64,000 bases of DNA from Levilactobacillus wangkuiensis (lineage in GTDB: Bacteria; Bacillota; Bacilli; Lactobacillales; Lactobacillaceae): the NCBI RefSeq assembly GCF_016861605.1, contig NZ_BOLM01000004.1, positions 1 through 64,000 on the forward strand, read 5' to 3'. The position numbers were made by a program, and so were the translations under genes. The notes beneath the pieces are model-generated. The model did no database searches. It was not told where the DNA came from and was given only the letters and a program-made list of their open reading frames with translations. Positions 17,726-27,508 of this stretch are shown here, one piece after another; positions within the stretch are counted from its first letter, which is position 1; each line of letters opens with the position of its first letter.

Positions 17726-18715
17726 CTAAAACTGACTCTTCAAACTTCCAATATTCTTAATCACCACCGAAGTACTGCCATCCGGATTCGTTTCAAACGC
17801 AATCGCATCCCGGTTCTTCAACAAGCTAATCGGCACGTTGATTTCAATCCCATTATCTAACTTGATCTTTTGGCGCTCATATTTCTTTTCAAAATAGTCC
17901 GCGTTGGGGACGGTAACGACTGGTTCAATCGCCTTCTTAGTCAGTTGGTCCTTAAATTCTGCTTTAGCTTCTTCTTTCTGGTCAAACACCACATCGGCGA
18001 CATAATCATTATCGATGACGCCATCCGTCTCGATACTGTCGTGAATCGCCTGTTGCGTCTTGGACGTGATGGTGAAGTCATCCCCGTCATCGTACTGTTC
18101 TGAAATTTTTTGAATCGATTTTTTGATCTGCTTAACGTTGTTCGAAACTTTGACGGGAACCGCCGCAACGTTAAGAAAATCCCGCGACATCAGCCACTTA
18201 CCACTGGCACCCGTGTACTGCTGTTCACGTAACTGAACTTTATCGCCATCAATCAGGAGCATGTTCTTGACCCCCTGACCAGGCGATGGCAGGATACTAT
18301 TGTTTTGAACGATGTTATTAACCAAAGCATCCTCGTCATACTCAATGTTGTGGATATAGCGCTGGGTGTAATCCAACTTGGCAATCCCAATCATTTGGCT
18401 CAAGTCCTCTAGTTCGACGTTAAAGAATAACAAGTCGCCACCGGGAATTTTTTCATTGACCTTGATACTGTCAAAATAATCCAGCGCAAATTTTTCCGTC
18501 AGTTTTTGAAAATCGTCACGCCCATTCCAGAACTGTTCGAGCATCGGAATCCGTGATAGCGCCAACTCTACATATTCACTTTTTTCAAATTTATCAATCA
18601 CTTTTTCAACGTACTTGGAAATTTCAAGGTTATCCTTAGCAATCTCTTTTTGCGACAAAATAACGTTGCCGGAGTCCTTATCCAAGATGTGGTCAATCAC
18701 ATTTAGAATTCGCAT
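17726..18715 (-). CDS. Nucleoid-associated protein (NdpA/YejK family)
   Basis: This 329-residue acidic protein matches the NdpA family of bacterial nucleoid-associated proteins. Its start (MRILNVIDHILDKDSG), the middle segment GGDLLFFNVELEDLSQMIGIAKLDY and the C-terminal IKLDNGIEINVPISLL strand are typical. The family binds or associates with DNA; its exact role in lactobacilli is unknown. It is monocistronic on the minus strand. Confidence 0.85.
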   Translation of the reverse strand: MRILNVIDHILDKDSGNVILSQKEIAKDNLEISKYVEKVIDKFEKSEYVELALSRIPMLEQFWNGRDDFQKLTEKFALDYFDSIKVNEKIPGGDLLFFNVELEDLSQMIGIAKLDYTQRYIHNIEYDEDALVNNIVQNNSILPSPGQGVKNMLLIDGDKVQLREQQYTGASGKWLMSRDFLNVAAVPVKVSNNVKQIKKSIQKISEQYDDGDDFTITSKTQQAIHDSIETDGVIDNDYVADVVFDQKEEAKAEFKDQLTKKAIEPVVTVPNADYFEKKYERQKIKLDNGIEINVPISLLKNRDAIAFETNPDGSTSVVIKNIGSLKSQF

Positions 18716-18963
18716 TACTTCTCCTCATTATGCATACCGGTATTGAAATACGGTTTAGTTGCTGGTAAAACCCAGCTAATATCATTATAGCTAGTGTTGA
18801 CTACGAAAGCTATCGCCACTAGCCGCTCTTATTTCGTCTAAACCAAGTGACCAAACAAGCGTATACTGGTGAAAACAAAATTGCGTTTAAAAAAAGTTTC
18901 GCAAAATGAGGCATTTCCGACTATCCTAGAGAGGTAAGCAGGATGAAAATGGAGGTCTTCAAG

Positions 18964-19710
18964 ATGGAATTTAACGTCACACGTGACGGGTTAACTTTAG
19001 CAGGCATTTACGAACCAGCACCGCAGCCCAACGGCACGGTTGCCATTCTCATGCACGGTTTCACGAGCGACCGCGGGTACACGCCCACGGCCTTACTGGT
19101 TCAACTGGCCCAACGTTTGCGGGCAATTGGTGTCAGTACCGTGCGCTTTGACTTTAACGGCCTGGGACACAGCGATGGCGACTTCGCCAACATGACCGTT
19201 CTCAACGAAATCGCCGATGCACAGGCCGTGTTGACTGCCGTTCAGACCCGACTCAAGCCACAGCGGATCGACTTGCTGGGTCACTCCCAGGGTGGCGTGG
19301 TCGCTAGCATGCTGGCTGGTTACTACCCCGATGTGATTCACAAATTAGTGTTGATGGCGCCCGCCGCCACACTGAAGGATGATGCCATTGCCGGGCACAC
19401 CCGTGGCTTGGCTTACGACCCGCACCACATCCCCGCCCAACAGCCCATGGACAACGGCATGACGCTAGGCGGCTTTTACCTCCGCACGGCCCAACTGCTC
19501 CCTATCTATGAGACCGCGCAGGCCTTCGCCGGTCCCGTCTGCCTGATTCACGGGGACGCCGACCAAATTGTGGCCCACCGCGCATCCGAACGCTACGACG
19601 CCGTTTATCAAGACAGTACCCTGCACCTCATCCCCGGCGCCAGTCATCGGCTAGACGGTGACGCCCGCGAGACGGTCCTGCAGCTAGCCACCGACTTTAT
19701 TCAAGATTGA
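18964..19710 (+). CDS. Alpha/beta hydrolase, cinnamoyl/feruloyl esterase-like
   Basis: This 248-residue serine hydrolase has nucleophile motif GHSQGG (Ser108). Asp200 lies in HGDADQ and His228 in GASHR. The spacing is almost that of the Lactobacillus johnsonii cinnamoyl esterase LJ0536 (Ser106, Asp197, His225). Such enzymes release hydroxycinnamic acids from plant esters. HGFTSDRG (around residue 26) forms the oxyanion hole. I start it at 18964, as GGAGG lies 8 nt upstream; an ATG at 18943 also has a fair site. Confidence 0.88.
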   Translation: MEFNVTRDGLTLAGIYEPAPQPNGTVAILMHGFTSDRGYTPTALLVQLAQRLRAIGVSTVRFDFNGLGHSDGDFANMTVLNEIADAQAVLTAVQTRLKPQRIDLLGHSQGGVVASMLAGYYPDVIHKLVLMAPAATLKDDAIAGHTRGLAYDPHHIPAQQPMDNGMTLGGFYLRTAQLLPIYETAQAFAGPVCLIHGDADQIVAHRASERYDAVYQDSTLHLIPGASHRLDGDARETVLQLATDFIQD

Positions 19711-19716
19711 TTATCG

Positions 19717-19749
19717 AACGCGCTCAGTCAGCGACTGGACGCGTTTTTT
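19717..19749 (+). terminator. Intrinsic terminator of the esterase gene
   Basis: AACGCG and CGCGTT enclose an inner GTCAGCGAC stem, followed by TTTTTTG. Confidence 0.75.
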
Positions 19750-19918
19750 GTGGCTATTTTTCAGGGGATTCATCACCCAACTGGTCGTTGATTACCTCCC
19801 CTAATTATCATGACCAACCTGCTTCTTTTTTCGTTCCCTTTTCCCGAAAAACCCGCTATAATCAGTTAGGTTACACCAGATTTCGTCAAAAAATTCTAAG
19901 CATAGAGGAGGTAGCCTG

Positions 19919-21028
19919 ATGACGCAACCGATTATTACCTTGCGCAATGTCACCAAACGTTACGGGACCCATACCATTCTAAAAAATATCAATTTGACAC
20001 TGGAACCCGGGAAATTCTATACCCTGCTTGGCCCGTCAGGCTGCGGTAAAACCACGATTCTCCGGACGATTGCCGGCTTTACCGATGCCACTGACGGCGA
20101 CGTCTTATTTGCGGGTGACCGCATCAACGACGTTCCCGCCAACAAACGCAACGTCAACACGGTCTTCCAAGACTACGCGCTTTTCCCCCACCTGACCGTG
20201 GCGGAAAACGTGGCCTTCGGGTTGACCCTGAAAAAACGCCCCAAACCAGAAATTGCCGAACGCGTCGCTCAAGCCTTGAAGCTGGTCCAACTGGCCGATT
20301 ACGGCGACCGGGAGATCAGCGCGCTCTCCGGTGGTCAGCAACAGCGAATCGCCATTGCCCGCGCCATCGTGATGGAACCCCAAGTCCTGTTGCTGGACGA
20401 ACCGCTGTCCGCTCTGGATGCCAAGCTCCGGCGACAAATGCAATACGAACTGCGCGACCTGCAGCAACGATTGGGCATCACCTTTTTATTCGTGACCCAT
20501 GACCAGGAAGAAGCCCTCGCCATGAGCGATGAGATCTTCGTCATGAGTCAGGGTGAGGTCCTGCAGAGCGGCTCCCCCGTCGACATTTATGACGAGCCCA
20601 TCAACCATTTTGTCGCCGACTTCATCGGGGAAAGCAATATCTTACCCGGTAAAATGATTGCTGACTTCCAGGTGGCCTTCGGGGGCCATCAATTTGAATG
20701 TGCCGACGCCGGTATCCCGGTCAACGAGGCCGTGGAAATTGTGATTCGCCCCGAGGACCTCACGCTGACCGACCCGGCCAATGCCAAGCTGACCGTGACC
20801 ATCGACACCCAGCTGTTCCGGGGCGACTACTACGAAATCGCCGCCACCGACAGCCTGGGCAACGACTGGCTGATTCATTCCGTCAATCCCGCCGAGGATG
20901 GCGAGAGCGTTGGCATCACCTTCCGCCCACAGGACCTCCACGTCATGCGGTTCGGGGAAAAGGAAGCCGAATTCGACGCGCGCCTCGAGACCTACGAAAC
21001 GGAGGATGAGTCCCATGACGAACCGTAA
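19919..21028 (+). CDS. potA: Spermidine/putrescine ABC importer ATPase PotA
   Basis: The 369-residue ATPase drives polyamine uptake. Walker A is GPSGCGKT (about 38-45), the signature is LSGGQQQR, and Walker B is [12 protein letters not shown]. The C-terminal TOBE-type beta domain starts near residue 240 ([10 protein letters not shown]). AGGAGG lies 7 nt before the ATG. It heads a tight potABCD operon in which each gene overlaps the next. Confidence 0.96.
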   Translation: MTQPIITLRNVTKRYGTHTILKNINLTLEPGKFYTLLGPSGCGKTTILRTIAGFTDATDGDVLFAGDRINDVPANKRNVNTVFQDYALFPHLTVAENVAFGLTLKKRPKPEIAERVAQALKLVQLADYGDREISALSGGQQQRIAIARAIVMEPQVLLLDEPLSALDAKLRRQMQYELRDLQQRLGITFLFVTHDQEEALAMSDEIFVMSQGEVLQSGSPVDIYDEPINHFVADFIGESNILPGKMIADFQVAFGGHQFECADAGIPVNEAVEIVIRPEDLTLTDPANAKLTVTIDTQLFRGDYYEIAATDSLGNDWLIHSVNPAEDGESVGITFRPQDLHVMRFGEKEAEFDARLETYETEDESHDEP

Positions 21029-21830
21029 AACGTGGCTGTACTTCATCCCCTACGGCCTGTGGCTCGCACTGTTCGTGATTGCCCCGGTCGGCCTGATCAT
21101 TTATCAATCCTTCTTTGACCTCGGTCACCACTTCACGGTGGCCAACTACGGCACTTATTTTCAGTCGGCCACCTATCTCAAGATGACCCTCAACTCCGTC
21201 TGGTACGCCTTCTTGATCACGCTGTTCACGGTGCTTATCAGTTACCCCACGGCTTATTTTCTTCATCAATTAAAACACCGCCAGTTCTGGCTTCTGCTGG
21301 TGATTCTGCCGACCTGGATCAACATCCTGCTCAAGGCCTACGCCTTCATCGGCATCTTCAGCCAGGCCGGCCTCGCCAATCAGTTCCTAACGTTCATTGG
21401 CATTGGCCCGCAGCAAATTCTGTTTACCAACGCCAGCTTCATTTTCGTGGCAACCTACATTCAGATTCCGTTTATGATTTTGCCAATTTTTAACGCCCTC
21501 GACGACCTCAATCCGGCGTTTATCAATGCCAGTAAGGACCTGGGAGCCAGCGCCTGGCAGACCTTTCACCGGGTGATCTTCCCGTTAACGCTGCCCGGCG
21601 TGAAGGCTGGCGTCCAGGCCGTGTTCATCCCCTCGCTCTCCCTCTTCATGTTGACGCGCCTGATTGGCGGCAACAAGGTTATCACGTTGGGGACCGCGAT
21701 TGAGGAACACTTCCTGACGACCATGAACTGGGGCATGGGCTCCACGATTGGCGTCGTCTTAATCGTCGCCATGATCATCGTGATGACCCTGACCGGCGAC
21801 CAGAAGCCGAAGGGAGGGACGCCCCGATGA
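21015..21830 (+). CDS. potB: Polyamine ABC importer permease PotB
   Basis: This permease of about 271 residues has six membrane segments and the EAA-type loop [22 protein letters not shown]. That loop contacts PotA. I start it at 21015, inside the end of potA (14-nt overlap), with ACGGAGGATG as its ribosome site. Longer frames are shadows within potA. Confidence 0.95.
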   Translation: MTNRKTWLYFIPYGLWLALFVIAPVGLIIYQSFFDLGHHFTVANYGTYFQSATYLKMTLNSVWYAFLITLFTVLISYPTAYFLHQLKHRQFWLLLVILPTWINILLKAYAFIGIFSQAGLANQFLTFIGIGPQQILFTNASFIFVATYIQIPFMILPIFNALDDLNPAFINASKDLGASAWQTFHRVIFPLTLPGVKAGVQAVFIPSLSLFMLTRLIGGNKVITLGTAIEEHFLTTMNWGMGSTIGVVLIVAMIIVMTLTGDQKPKGGTPR

Positions 21831-22630
21831 AACGCCATTTAGCCAACACCTACTTAGTTCTCGTCTTCATTATCTTGTACGCACCCATCCTGTTTCTCAT
21901 CGTCTACTCCTTCAGCCAGGGCGATACCATGACCAACTACCACGGCTTCACCTGGCGCCATTACCAAACGCTGTTCAGCGACGCCCGCATGCTGGCCATC
22001 GTGGCCAACACGCTGCTGGTGGCCCTACTGTCCTCGCTGATTGCCACATTGATTGGTACCCTGGGCGCGCTCAGCATTAATCGGACGACCAAACGCGTGA
22101 CCCGCGAGTCGCTGCTGACCCTGAACAACGTCTTGATGGTCTCGCCCGATGTCATCATTGGGGCCAGCTTCCTGATCTTCTTCACGATGCTCAAGATTCC
22201 CCTGGGCTTCGGCTCCGTTCTGATGAGCCACATCGCCTTTGAGATTCCCATCGTGGTCCTGATGGTGCTACCCCGGTTGCGCGAAATGTCCACCTCCATG
22301 CTGGATGCCGCCCAAGACCTCGGCGCCACGACCCGGCAGTTACTGTCGCGCGTCATCATTCCCTTTATCTCACCAGGAATCTTCGCCGGCTTCTTCATGG
22401 CGCTCACCTACTCGCTGGACGACTTCGCCGTAACCTTCTTCGTCACCGGTAACGGCTTCTCGACGCTGTCCGTGGAAATTTACTCACGGGCCCGCCAAGG
22501 CATCAACCTCGAAATCAACGCGCTGTCCGGCGTCATGTTCCTCTTTTCTCTGTTGCTGGTTGGCGGCTACTACTGGATTCAACAGGCCAGCCAGAAACGC
22601 AAACACCGTAAGCGGGAGGTGGTTTCATGA
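21827..22630 (+). CDS. potC: Polyamine ABC importer permease PotC
   Basis: This 267-residue permease has six membrane segments and the coupling loop LDAAQDLGATTRQLLSRVIIPF. Its ATG overlaps the potB stop (ATGA). It pairs with PotB to form the channel. Confidence 0.95.
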   Translation: MKRHLANTYLVLVFIILYAPILFLIVYSFSQGDTMTNYHGFTWRHYQTLFSDARMLAIVANTLLVALLSSLIATLIGTLGALSINRTTKRVTRESLLTLNNVLMVSPDVIIGASFLIFFTMLKIPLGFGSVLMSHIAFEIPIVVLMVLPRLREMSTSMLDAAQDLGATTRQLLSRVIIPFISPGIFAGFFMALTYSLDDFAVTFFVTGNGFSTLSVEIYSRARQGINLEINALSGVMFLFSLLLVGGYYWIQQASQKRKHRKREVVS

Positions 22631-23697
22631 AACGCTTAGTGACCATGGTCGTGGCCCTGCTCGCCATTTGCGGCCTGCTGGGCTACACCAGCAATCGCCT
22701 GGAACGGTCCAGTGGAAGCACCGGTGACAAGGTGCTGAACCTGTACAATTGGGGCGATTATATTGACCCCAGCCTACTGACCAAATTTCAAAAGGAAACC
22801 GGCTACCATGTGAACGTCGAGACCTTCGACAACAACGAAGCCATGTACACTAAGATCAATCAGGGGGGCACTCACTACGATTTGGCCGTGCCGAGTGAAT
22901 ACATGGTCGCCAAGATGAAGCGTGCCCACCTCTTGAAGCCGTTGGACCAGAGTCGGCTGACCGGTTGGCAGAACTACGATTCACAGTTTCTCAACCAGTC
23001 GTTTGACCGCGGCAATCGCTACTCCATGCCCTACTTCTGGGGCACGCTGGGCATCATTTACAACGATAAATTTGTCAAGGCCAGTCAGGTCCAGCACTGG
23101 CAAGACTTGTGGTCCCCGAAGTTTCGCGACAAGATCATGTTGATCGACTCGGCCCGCGATATCATGGGGATGTCCCTCGTGACGCTGCACAAGTCGATGA
23201 ATACCACGGATCCGGCAACGTTGCTGGCGGCCGAACACAAGCTCAATCAATTGGCGCCCAACGTGAAGGCCATCGTGGCCGATGAAATCAAGATGTACAT
23301 GACGCAAAACGAGGCGCCGCTGGCTGTCGACTGGTCCGGTGAGGCGGCAGAAATGCTGGCCAACAATAAACACCTGCACTACGTCGTCCCAAGTGAGGGC
23401 AGTAATCTGTGGTTTGACAACCTGGTCATCCCCAAGACGGCCCAGCATACCAACGCCATCTACGCCTTCCTCAACTTCATGAGTCAGCCCAAAAACGCGG
23501 CGCAAAACGCTGAATACATTGGCTATGCCACGCCGAATCGCAAGGCCAAGGCGCTCCTGCCCAAATCGGTTCGTGATGACCGCCAGTTCTACCCCACGCA
23601 GGCCACCATCGACCATCTGCAGGTCTATCGCGACTTGTCGCCAGCCAAGGTCGAGCTTTACAACGACCGTTATCTAGAATTCAAGATGCACCACTAG
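22627..23697 (+). CDS. potD: Polyamine-binding protein PotD
   Basis: This 356-residue extracellular binding protein begins with a hydrophobic segment, then the usual VLNLYNWGDYIDP strand of PotD/PotF proteins. WGTLGIIYN and DSARDIMGMSL are family motifs. The cysteine in LLAICGLLG is preceded by Ile, not Gly, Ala or Ser, so the lipobox is not canonical and the protein may be held by an uncleaved anchor. Its ATG overlaps the potC stop. Confidence 0.95.
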   Translation: MKRLVTMVVALLAICGLLGYTSNRLERSSGSTGDKVLNLYNWGDYIDPSLLTKFQKETGYHVNVETFDNNEAMYTKINQGGTHYDLAVPSEYMVAKMKRAHLLKPLDQSRLTGWQNYDSQFLNQSFDRGNRYSMPYFWGTLGIIYNDKFVKASQVQHWQDLWSPKFRDKIMLIDSARDIMGMSLVTLHKSMNTTDPATLLAAEHKLNQLAPNVKAIVADEIKMYMTQNEAPLAVDWSGEAAEMLANNKHLHYVVPSEGSNLWFDNLVIPKTAQHTNAIYAFLNFMSQPKNAAQNAEYIGYATPNRKAKALLPKSVRDDRQFYPTQATIDHLQVYRDLSPAKVELYNDRYLEFKMHH

Positions 23698-23767
23698 GTT
23701 GGCCTGTCAGCGGACATCGTCACCGACTGACAACTTACTAGCTGATATTAGCTTTGCTAATGATTCG

Positions 23768-23814
23768 AAAAAACTACGATTATCTGTACGCTTACAGATA
23801 GTCGTAGTTTTTTT
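23768..23814. terminator. Bidirectional intrinsic terminator
   Basis: AAACTACGATTATCTGT pairs with ACAGATAGTCGTAGTTT, with A and T runs at the outer ends. It closes the pot operon. It can also serve the convergent secreted-protein gene. Confidence 0.9.
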
Positions 23815-23841
23815 GATGCAACTTATATAGGAGTCACTATT

Positions 23842-24669
23842 TTATCCTGGGTAAATCGTTGATTCGCTTAAGAAGTATTGGGTCTTGCCGACCTTGTACC
23901 CCGCAGCGATTTCAACCGAGTTCAGAACGTTCTTAGACTTGGCGTTGTAGAACATCGTGCCATAGAACTGATTGAGGCGCTTAATCGTTACCTTATAGCG
24001 GTAATTGCCCTTCTTGCTGACCTTACTCCCGATGGCCTTAGGCACGGCACCCTTGGTATAGAGGGTCAGCGTGCTTTTAGACTTCGACGTCTTGGTAATC
24101 TTCATGGAAGTCGTGGGGTTTTTATCTACGCCGTTCACCCTGAAGGGACTGCTCTTGTAGTATTCCAGGTAGCCATTGGGCGTCACGTGGACCCGCGCCA
24201 TCTTGGCCTTGGTATCGTTCTTAGGATATTTCGTGCCCTTGTACAGGTTGCCATCGGCCATGTAGTTCCGCAAAGCCCCGTCCGGATAAGTCTTCTGGGT
24301 TGCGTAGAAGCCAAGATACTTGGGCACTGACACGTGTTTGAAATTCTTGGTTGTCGCCGGGATTGATTCCGTCATGGTTGGCGACAGCTTGTAAGTCTTG
24401 CGAATGTTATAACTCAATTGATTGATGTTGAGGCCGACCCAGGTCTTGCCATTGCTAGCACTGATGGCTTGAATCTGGACCACGGTGCCCTTAGGAATCG
24501 TAATGGTCCCCTTCTTCACCGAATTCTTGGTGACAATCTTCCGTTGCGTCTTTAAAAATTTATGCGTGGTCACGCCCAAATACTGGGTACTGGCCTGTGC
24601 CGGCAAGGTACCGACCCCACACATGCCAGCGGCGATTAGCCCCGCCACAATCCATTTGCCTTTAATCAA
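23842..24669 (-). CDS. Secreted protein of unknown function
   Basis: This protein of about 275 residues has a signal peptide (hydrophobic core IVAGLIAAGMCGVGTLP, cleavage after AQA). The mature part is basic and rich in beta strands. I place the start at a TTG at 24669, as GGGAGG lies 9 nt before it. The ATG at 24678 touches the ribosome site and is unlikely. SH3-like strands (GTITIPKGTVVQI, KTWVGLNINQLSYN) appear near residues 45-85, as in many lactobacillus wall-associated proteins. No named family is recognised. Confidence 0.75.
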   Translation of the reverse strand: MIKGKWIVAGLIAAGMCGVGTLPAQASTQYLGVTTHKFLKTQRKIVTKNSVKKGTITIPKGTVVQIQAISASNGKTWVGLNINQLSYNIRKTYKLSPTMTESIPATTKNFKHVSVPKYLGFYATQKTYPDGALRNYMADGNLYKGTKYPKNDTKAKMARVHVTPNGYLEYYKSSPFRVNGVDKNPTTSMKITKTSKSKSTLTLYTKGAVPKAIGSKVSKKGNYRYKVTIKRLNQFYGTMFYNAKSKNVLNSVEIAAGYKVGKTQYFLSESTIYPG

Positions 24670-24733
24670 CTTGAACATCCTCCCAAAATAAGGTTTGCAC
24701 TTATTATACGCCAACCAGAGAAAAGACGGCAGT

Positions 24734-24777
24734 AAAAAAAGCTCGTGAATGGGCGTCTCCGCACCCACTCACGAACT
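24734..24777 (-). terminator. Intrinsic terminator of the pst operon
   Basis: Read on the minus strand, GTTCGTGAGTGGG pairs with CCCATTCACGAGC and is followed by seven T. It lies directly after pstB, so no phoU or second pstB is in this operon. Confidence 0.9.
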
Positions 24778-24780
24778 TCT

Positions 24781-25584
24781 TTAACCGAAACTCCCAGCGA
24801 TATAATCTTGGGTCACTGGAATTTGCGGATTGCTAAACATGGTCCCGGTCGGCGTGTACTCCATCACGTGACCGAGGTGGAAAAAGGCACATTGGCTGCT
24901 GACCCGTGCGGCCTGCTGCATGTTGTGGGTCACGATGATGATGGAGTATTTCTTTTGTAATTCCAACAGCGTTTCTTCCACCTTCACCGTCGAGATGGGA
25001 TCCAGCGCGCTACAAGGTTCATCGAGCAAGAGCACGTCGGGTTCCATGGCAATCGAACGGGCAATACATAACCGTTGTTGTTGCCCACCAGAGAGGGACA
25101 GGGCACTCTTATCAAGACTGTCCTTAACTTCATCCCAGAGTGCGGCACCCCGCAGGCTCTTCTCGACCCGTTCTTCCAATTCTGCCTTATTCTTCAGGCC
25201 ATTGGCCCGCAACGCGTACACAATGTTTTCCCGAATCGACTTGGCAAAGGGGTTAGGCCGTTGAAAGACCATCCCGATGTGCCGGCGAATCTCGTAAATG
25301 TTTACGGTCGGTTCATTGATATCCACATTGTGGTACCAGATTTTTCCCGTCACCGTGGCAATCCCATCGTTCATGCGGTTCAGTGACCGCAGATACGTGG
25401 ACTTCCCGGAACCAGAAGCGCCAATCAACGCGGTGATCTGGTTCTTCGGAAAGGCCAGGTCGGCGTCATGCATGGCGTGGTTGGCACCATAGAAGACTTG
25501 TAGATTCTCAGTCTTCATGGCTAGCGATGTCTTATCATCAAAGGTTTGCACCGCTGTTTCTTCAAATGAATATTGTTTTAACAT
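24781..25584 (-). CDS. pstB: Phosphate ABC importer ATPase PstB
   Basis: This 267-residue ATPase has Walker A GASGSGKS (about 53-60), the PstB-specific NRMND segment, signature LSGGQQQR and Walker B VLLLDEPCSALDP. It powers high-affinity phosphate uptake with PstC and PstA. It is the last gene of pstSCAB. Confidence 0.96.
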   Translation of the reverse strand: MLKQYSFEETAVQTFDDKTSLAMKTENLQVFYGANHAMHDADLAFPKNQITALIGASGSGKSTYLRSLNRMNDGIATVTGKIWYHNVDINEPTVNIYEIRRHIGMVFQRPNPFAKSIRENIVYALRANGLKNKAELEERVEKSLRGAALWDEVKDSLDKSALSLSGGQQQRLCIARSIAMEPDVLLLDEPCSALDPISTVKVEETLLELQKKYSIIIVTHNMQQAARVSSQCAFFHLGHVMEYTPTGTMFSNPQIPVTQDYIAGSFG

Positions 25585-25596
25585 GGCTGCTCCCCC

Positions 25597-26484
25597 CTAT
25601 TTGCTAGCCGTGACGCGCCGGTACAGGAAGTTCCCCAGTAACCGGGCACCCAGGTTGAATAACAGAACGGCAATGATCAACACAGCTGAGGCTGCAGCGG
25701 ACAGTTGGGCTGCATTGTTGGCTAGCCCTTCCGTGTTAACCTTCCAGATGTGGACCGCCAACGTTTCCGCTGGTCGGAAAGGATTCAACGGACTGGCTGG
25801 ATCCATGGGATTCCAGTCACCAAAGTTGGTCACAGGCGCACTTTGACCGGCCGTGTAAATCAAGGCAGCGGCTTCCCCGAAGACCCGCCCAGCACTCAAC
25901 ACGATTCCAGTCACGATTCCTGGTAAGGCCACTGGCAAGATGATGCCAATTTCCGTTTTCCATTTGGATAAGCCCAATGACAGGCCTGCTTCCCGTTGAC
26001 TCCGAGACACGGCGCTCAAGGACTCTTCAATGTTCCGCGTTAATAACGGGAGGTTGAAGAACGTCAGCGCAATGGCCCCAGAAATAACGGAAAAGCCAAT
26101 TTTAAATTTCACCACGAACAGCAAGAACCCAAACAACCCAACGACCACGGAAGGCAGTGAGCTCAGGACTTCAATCGCCGAACGAATTAAACTCGTCCGC
26201 CAGTTGTCCTTGGCGTATTCTGCCAAGTAAATCCCAGCGCCCAAGGAAATGGGCACGGAAATCAACATGGTCAGAATCAACAGATAGAAGGAGTTAAACA
26301 GCTGAACACCAATTCCGCCAGCACCACTAAAGGCATCCGTCGTCCCCGTCAGGAATGACCAGCTCACGTGCGGCAGTCCTGAAATCAGGATGTAAGCCAG
26401 TAAGAAGACCAAGATACCCACGACCGTCGCCACGATTAGATTAATCACGACCGTCGCCAAAAAATCAGTTCGTTTAGCGTTCAT
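25597..26484 (-). CDS. pstA: Phosphate ABC importer permease PstA
   Basis: The 295-residue permease has six membrane segments. The coupling-loop region is REAGLSLGLSKWKTEIGIILPVALPG. It overlaps the end of pstC by a few bases and lies 12 nt before pstB. Confidence 0.95.
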   Translation of the reverse strand: MNAKRTDFLATVVINLIVATVVGILVFLLAYILISGLPHVSWSFLTGTTDAFSGAGGIGVQLFNSFYLLILTMLISVPISLGAGIYLAEYAKDNWRTSLIRSAIEVLSSLPSVVVGLFGFLLFVVKFKIGFSVISGAIALTFFNLPLLTRNIEESLSAVSRSQREAGLSLGLSKWKTEIGIILPVALPGIVTGIVLSAGRVFGEAAALIYTAGQSAPVTNFGDWNPMDPASPLNPFRPAETLAVHIWKVNTEGLANNAAQLSAAASAVLIIAVLLFNLGARLLGNFLYRRVTASK

Positions 26485-27427
26485 GTTTCAGTTGCCCCCT
26501 CTTAGCAATGACCCGCACGAGTGCGTTGAAGAATAATGACATCAGTAACAGGATCAGAGCCAAGGACCATAAGGCGTTGTTTGGCAGCGTCCCATCAATC
26601 GTATCCCCGATACCAGTGGTTAGTTGACTGGTTAATGTTGAAGCGGGTGAAATTAAGTTCTTAGGCATAATCGCCGCGTTCCCGATAACCATTTGAACGG
26701 CTAAGGCTTCCCCGAAAGCCCGGGCCATCCCAAAGATCACGGCCGTCAAAATCCCCGGCGTTGCTGAACGCAGGATGACCCGCGAAACAGTTTGCCAACG
26801 GGTTGCACCCAACGCCAAGGAAGCTTCCTTGAAGTGGCGAGGCACTGCCCGTAAACTATCGACCGTCATGGATGTAATCGTTGGCAGGACCATGACAAAC
26901 AGCACGAAGGTAGCGGAAATAATTCCGAACCCGGAGCCGCCGACCACGTGGCGCATGAATGGCACCACCACGGCCAGGCCAATGAACCCGTACACAACGG
27001 AAGGAATCCCAACCAGCAATTCAATCACGGGTTGTAAGAGTTTCCGGCCCTTGTTTGGTGAGATTTCGGTCATGAAGATGGCCGTCCCAACAGCAAAGGG
27101 TGTGGCCACAATCGCAGCGGCAAAGGTCACCGCGAAGGACCCGACAATCATCGGTAAGGCCCCAATATGACCTTGATCAGGCGCCCAGTTGGTCCCAAAC
27201 AAGAACTTGGTCAGGCTAACGTGGTTCTGGGTAAACGTGGCAACCCCTTTAGACGTGATAAACCAGAGCATTGACGCCACCACCAAGATGATGACCCCAA
27301 TACAGAGGTAGCTAATCCCTTTACCCATCCAGTCCTCACGTGTGGCCCGCGTGGCGTGATGCAAGCGCGCTGACCAGTCGTTGGACTGCGATTTCTGTTT
27401 CTTAAGTTGAAAATTTGTTTGCTCCAT
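26474..27427 (-). CDS. pstC: Phosphate ABC importer permease PstC
   Basis: This permease of about 317 residues has six membrane segments and the loop EASLALGATRWQTVSRVILRSATPG. I start it at 27427 (MEQTNFQLKK), with AAGGGGGAGT upstream. The intrinsic terminator between pstS and pstC should lower its expression relative to PstS. Confidence 0.94.
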   Translation of the reverse strand: MEQTNFQLKKQKSQSNDWSARLHHATRATREDWMGKGISYLCIGVIILVVASMLWFITSKGVATFTQNHVSLTKFLFGTNWAPDQGHIGALPMIVGSFAVTFAAAIVATPFAVGTAIFMTEISPNKGRKLLQPVIELLVGIPSVVYGFIGLAVVVPFMRHVVGGSGFGIISATFVLFVMVLPTITSMTVDSLRAVPRHFKEASLALGATRWQTVSRVILRSATPGILTAVIFGMARAFGEALAVQMVIGNAAIMPKNLISPASTLTSQLTTGIGDTIDGTLPNNALWSLALILLLMSLFFNALVRVIAKRGQLKHER

Positions 27428-27443
27428 CTGTTGACTCCCCCTT

Positions 27444-27478
27444 AAAAAAAGTGAAGGTGCTACGACCGCACCTCCACC
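27444..27478 (-). terminator. Attenuating terminator between pstS and pstC
   Basis: On the minus strand, GTGGAGGTGC pairs with GCACCTTCAC and is followed by seven T. It lies inside the operon, so partial readthrough would give more PstS than permease. Confidence 0.85.
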
Positions 27479-27508
27479 CATGTGACTACGACAATTTGTT
27501 CGTGGCGC

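Noticed and set aside
22981-23616. 211-codon antisense frame over potD
   Set aside because: It is the mirror of a conserved PotD reading frame and has no ribosome site.
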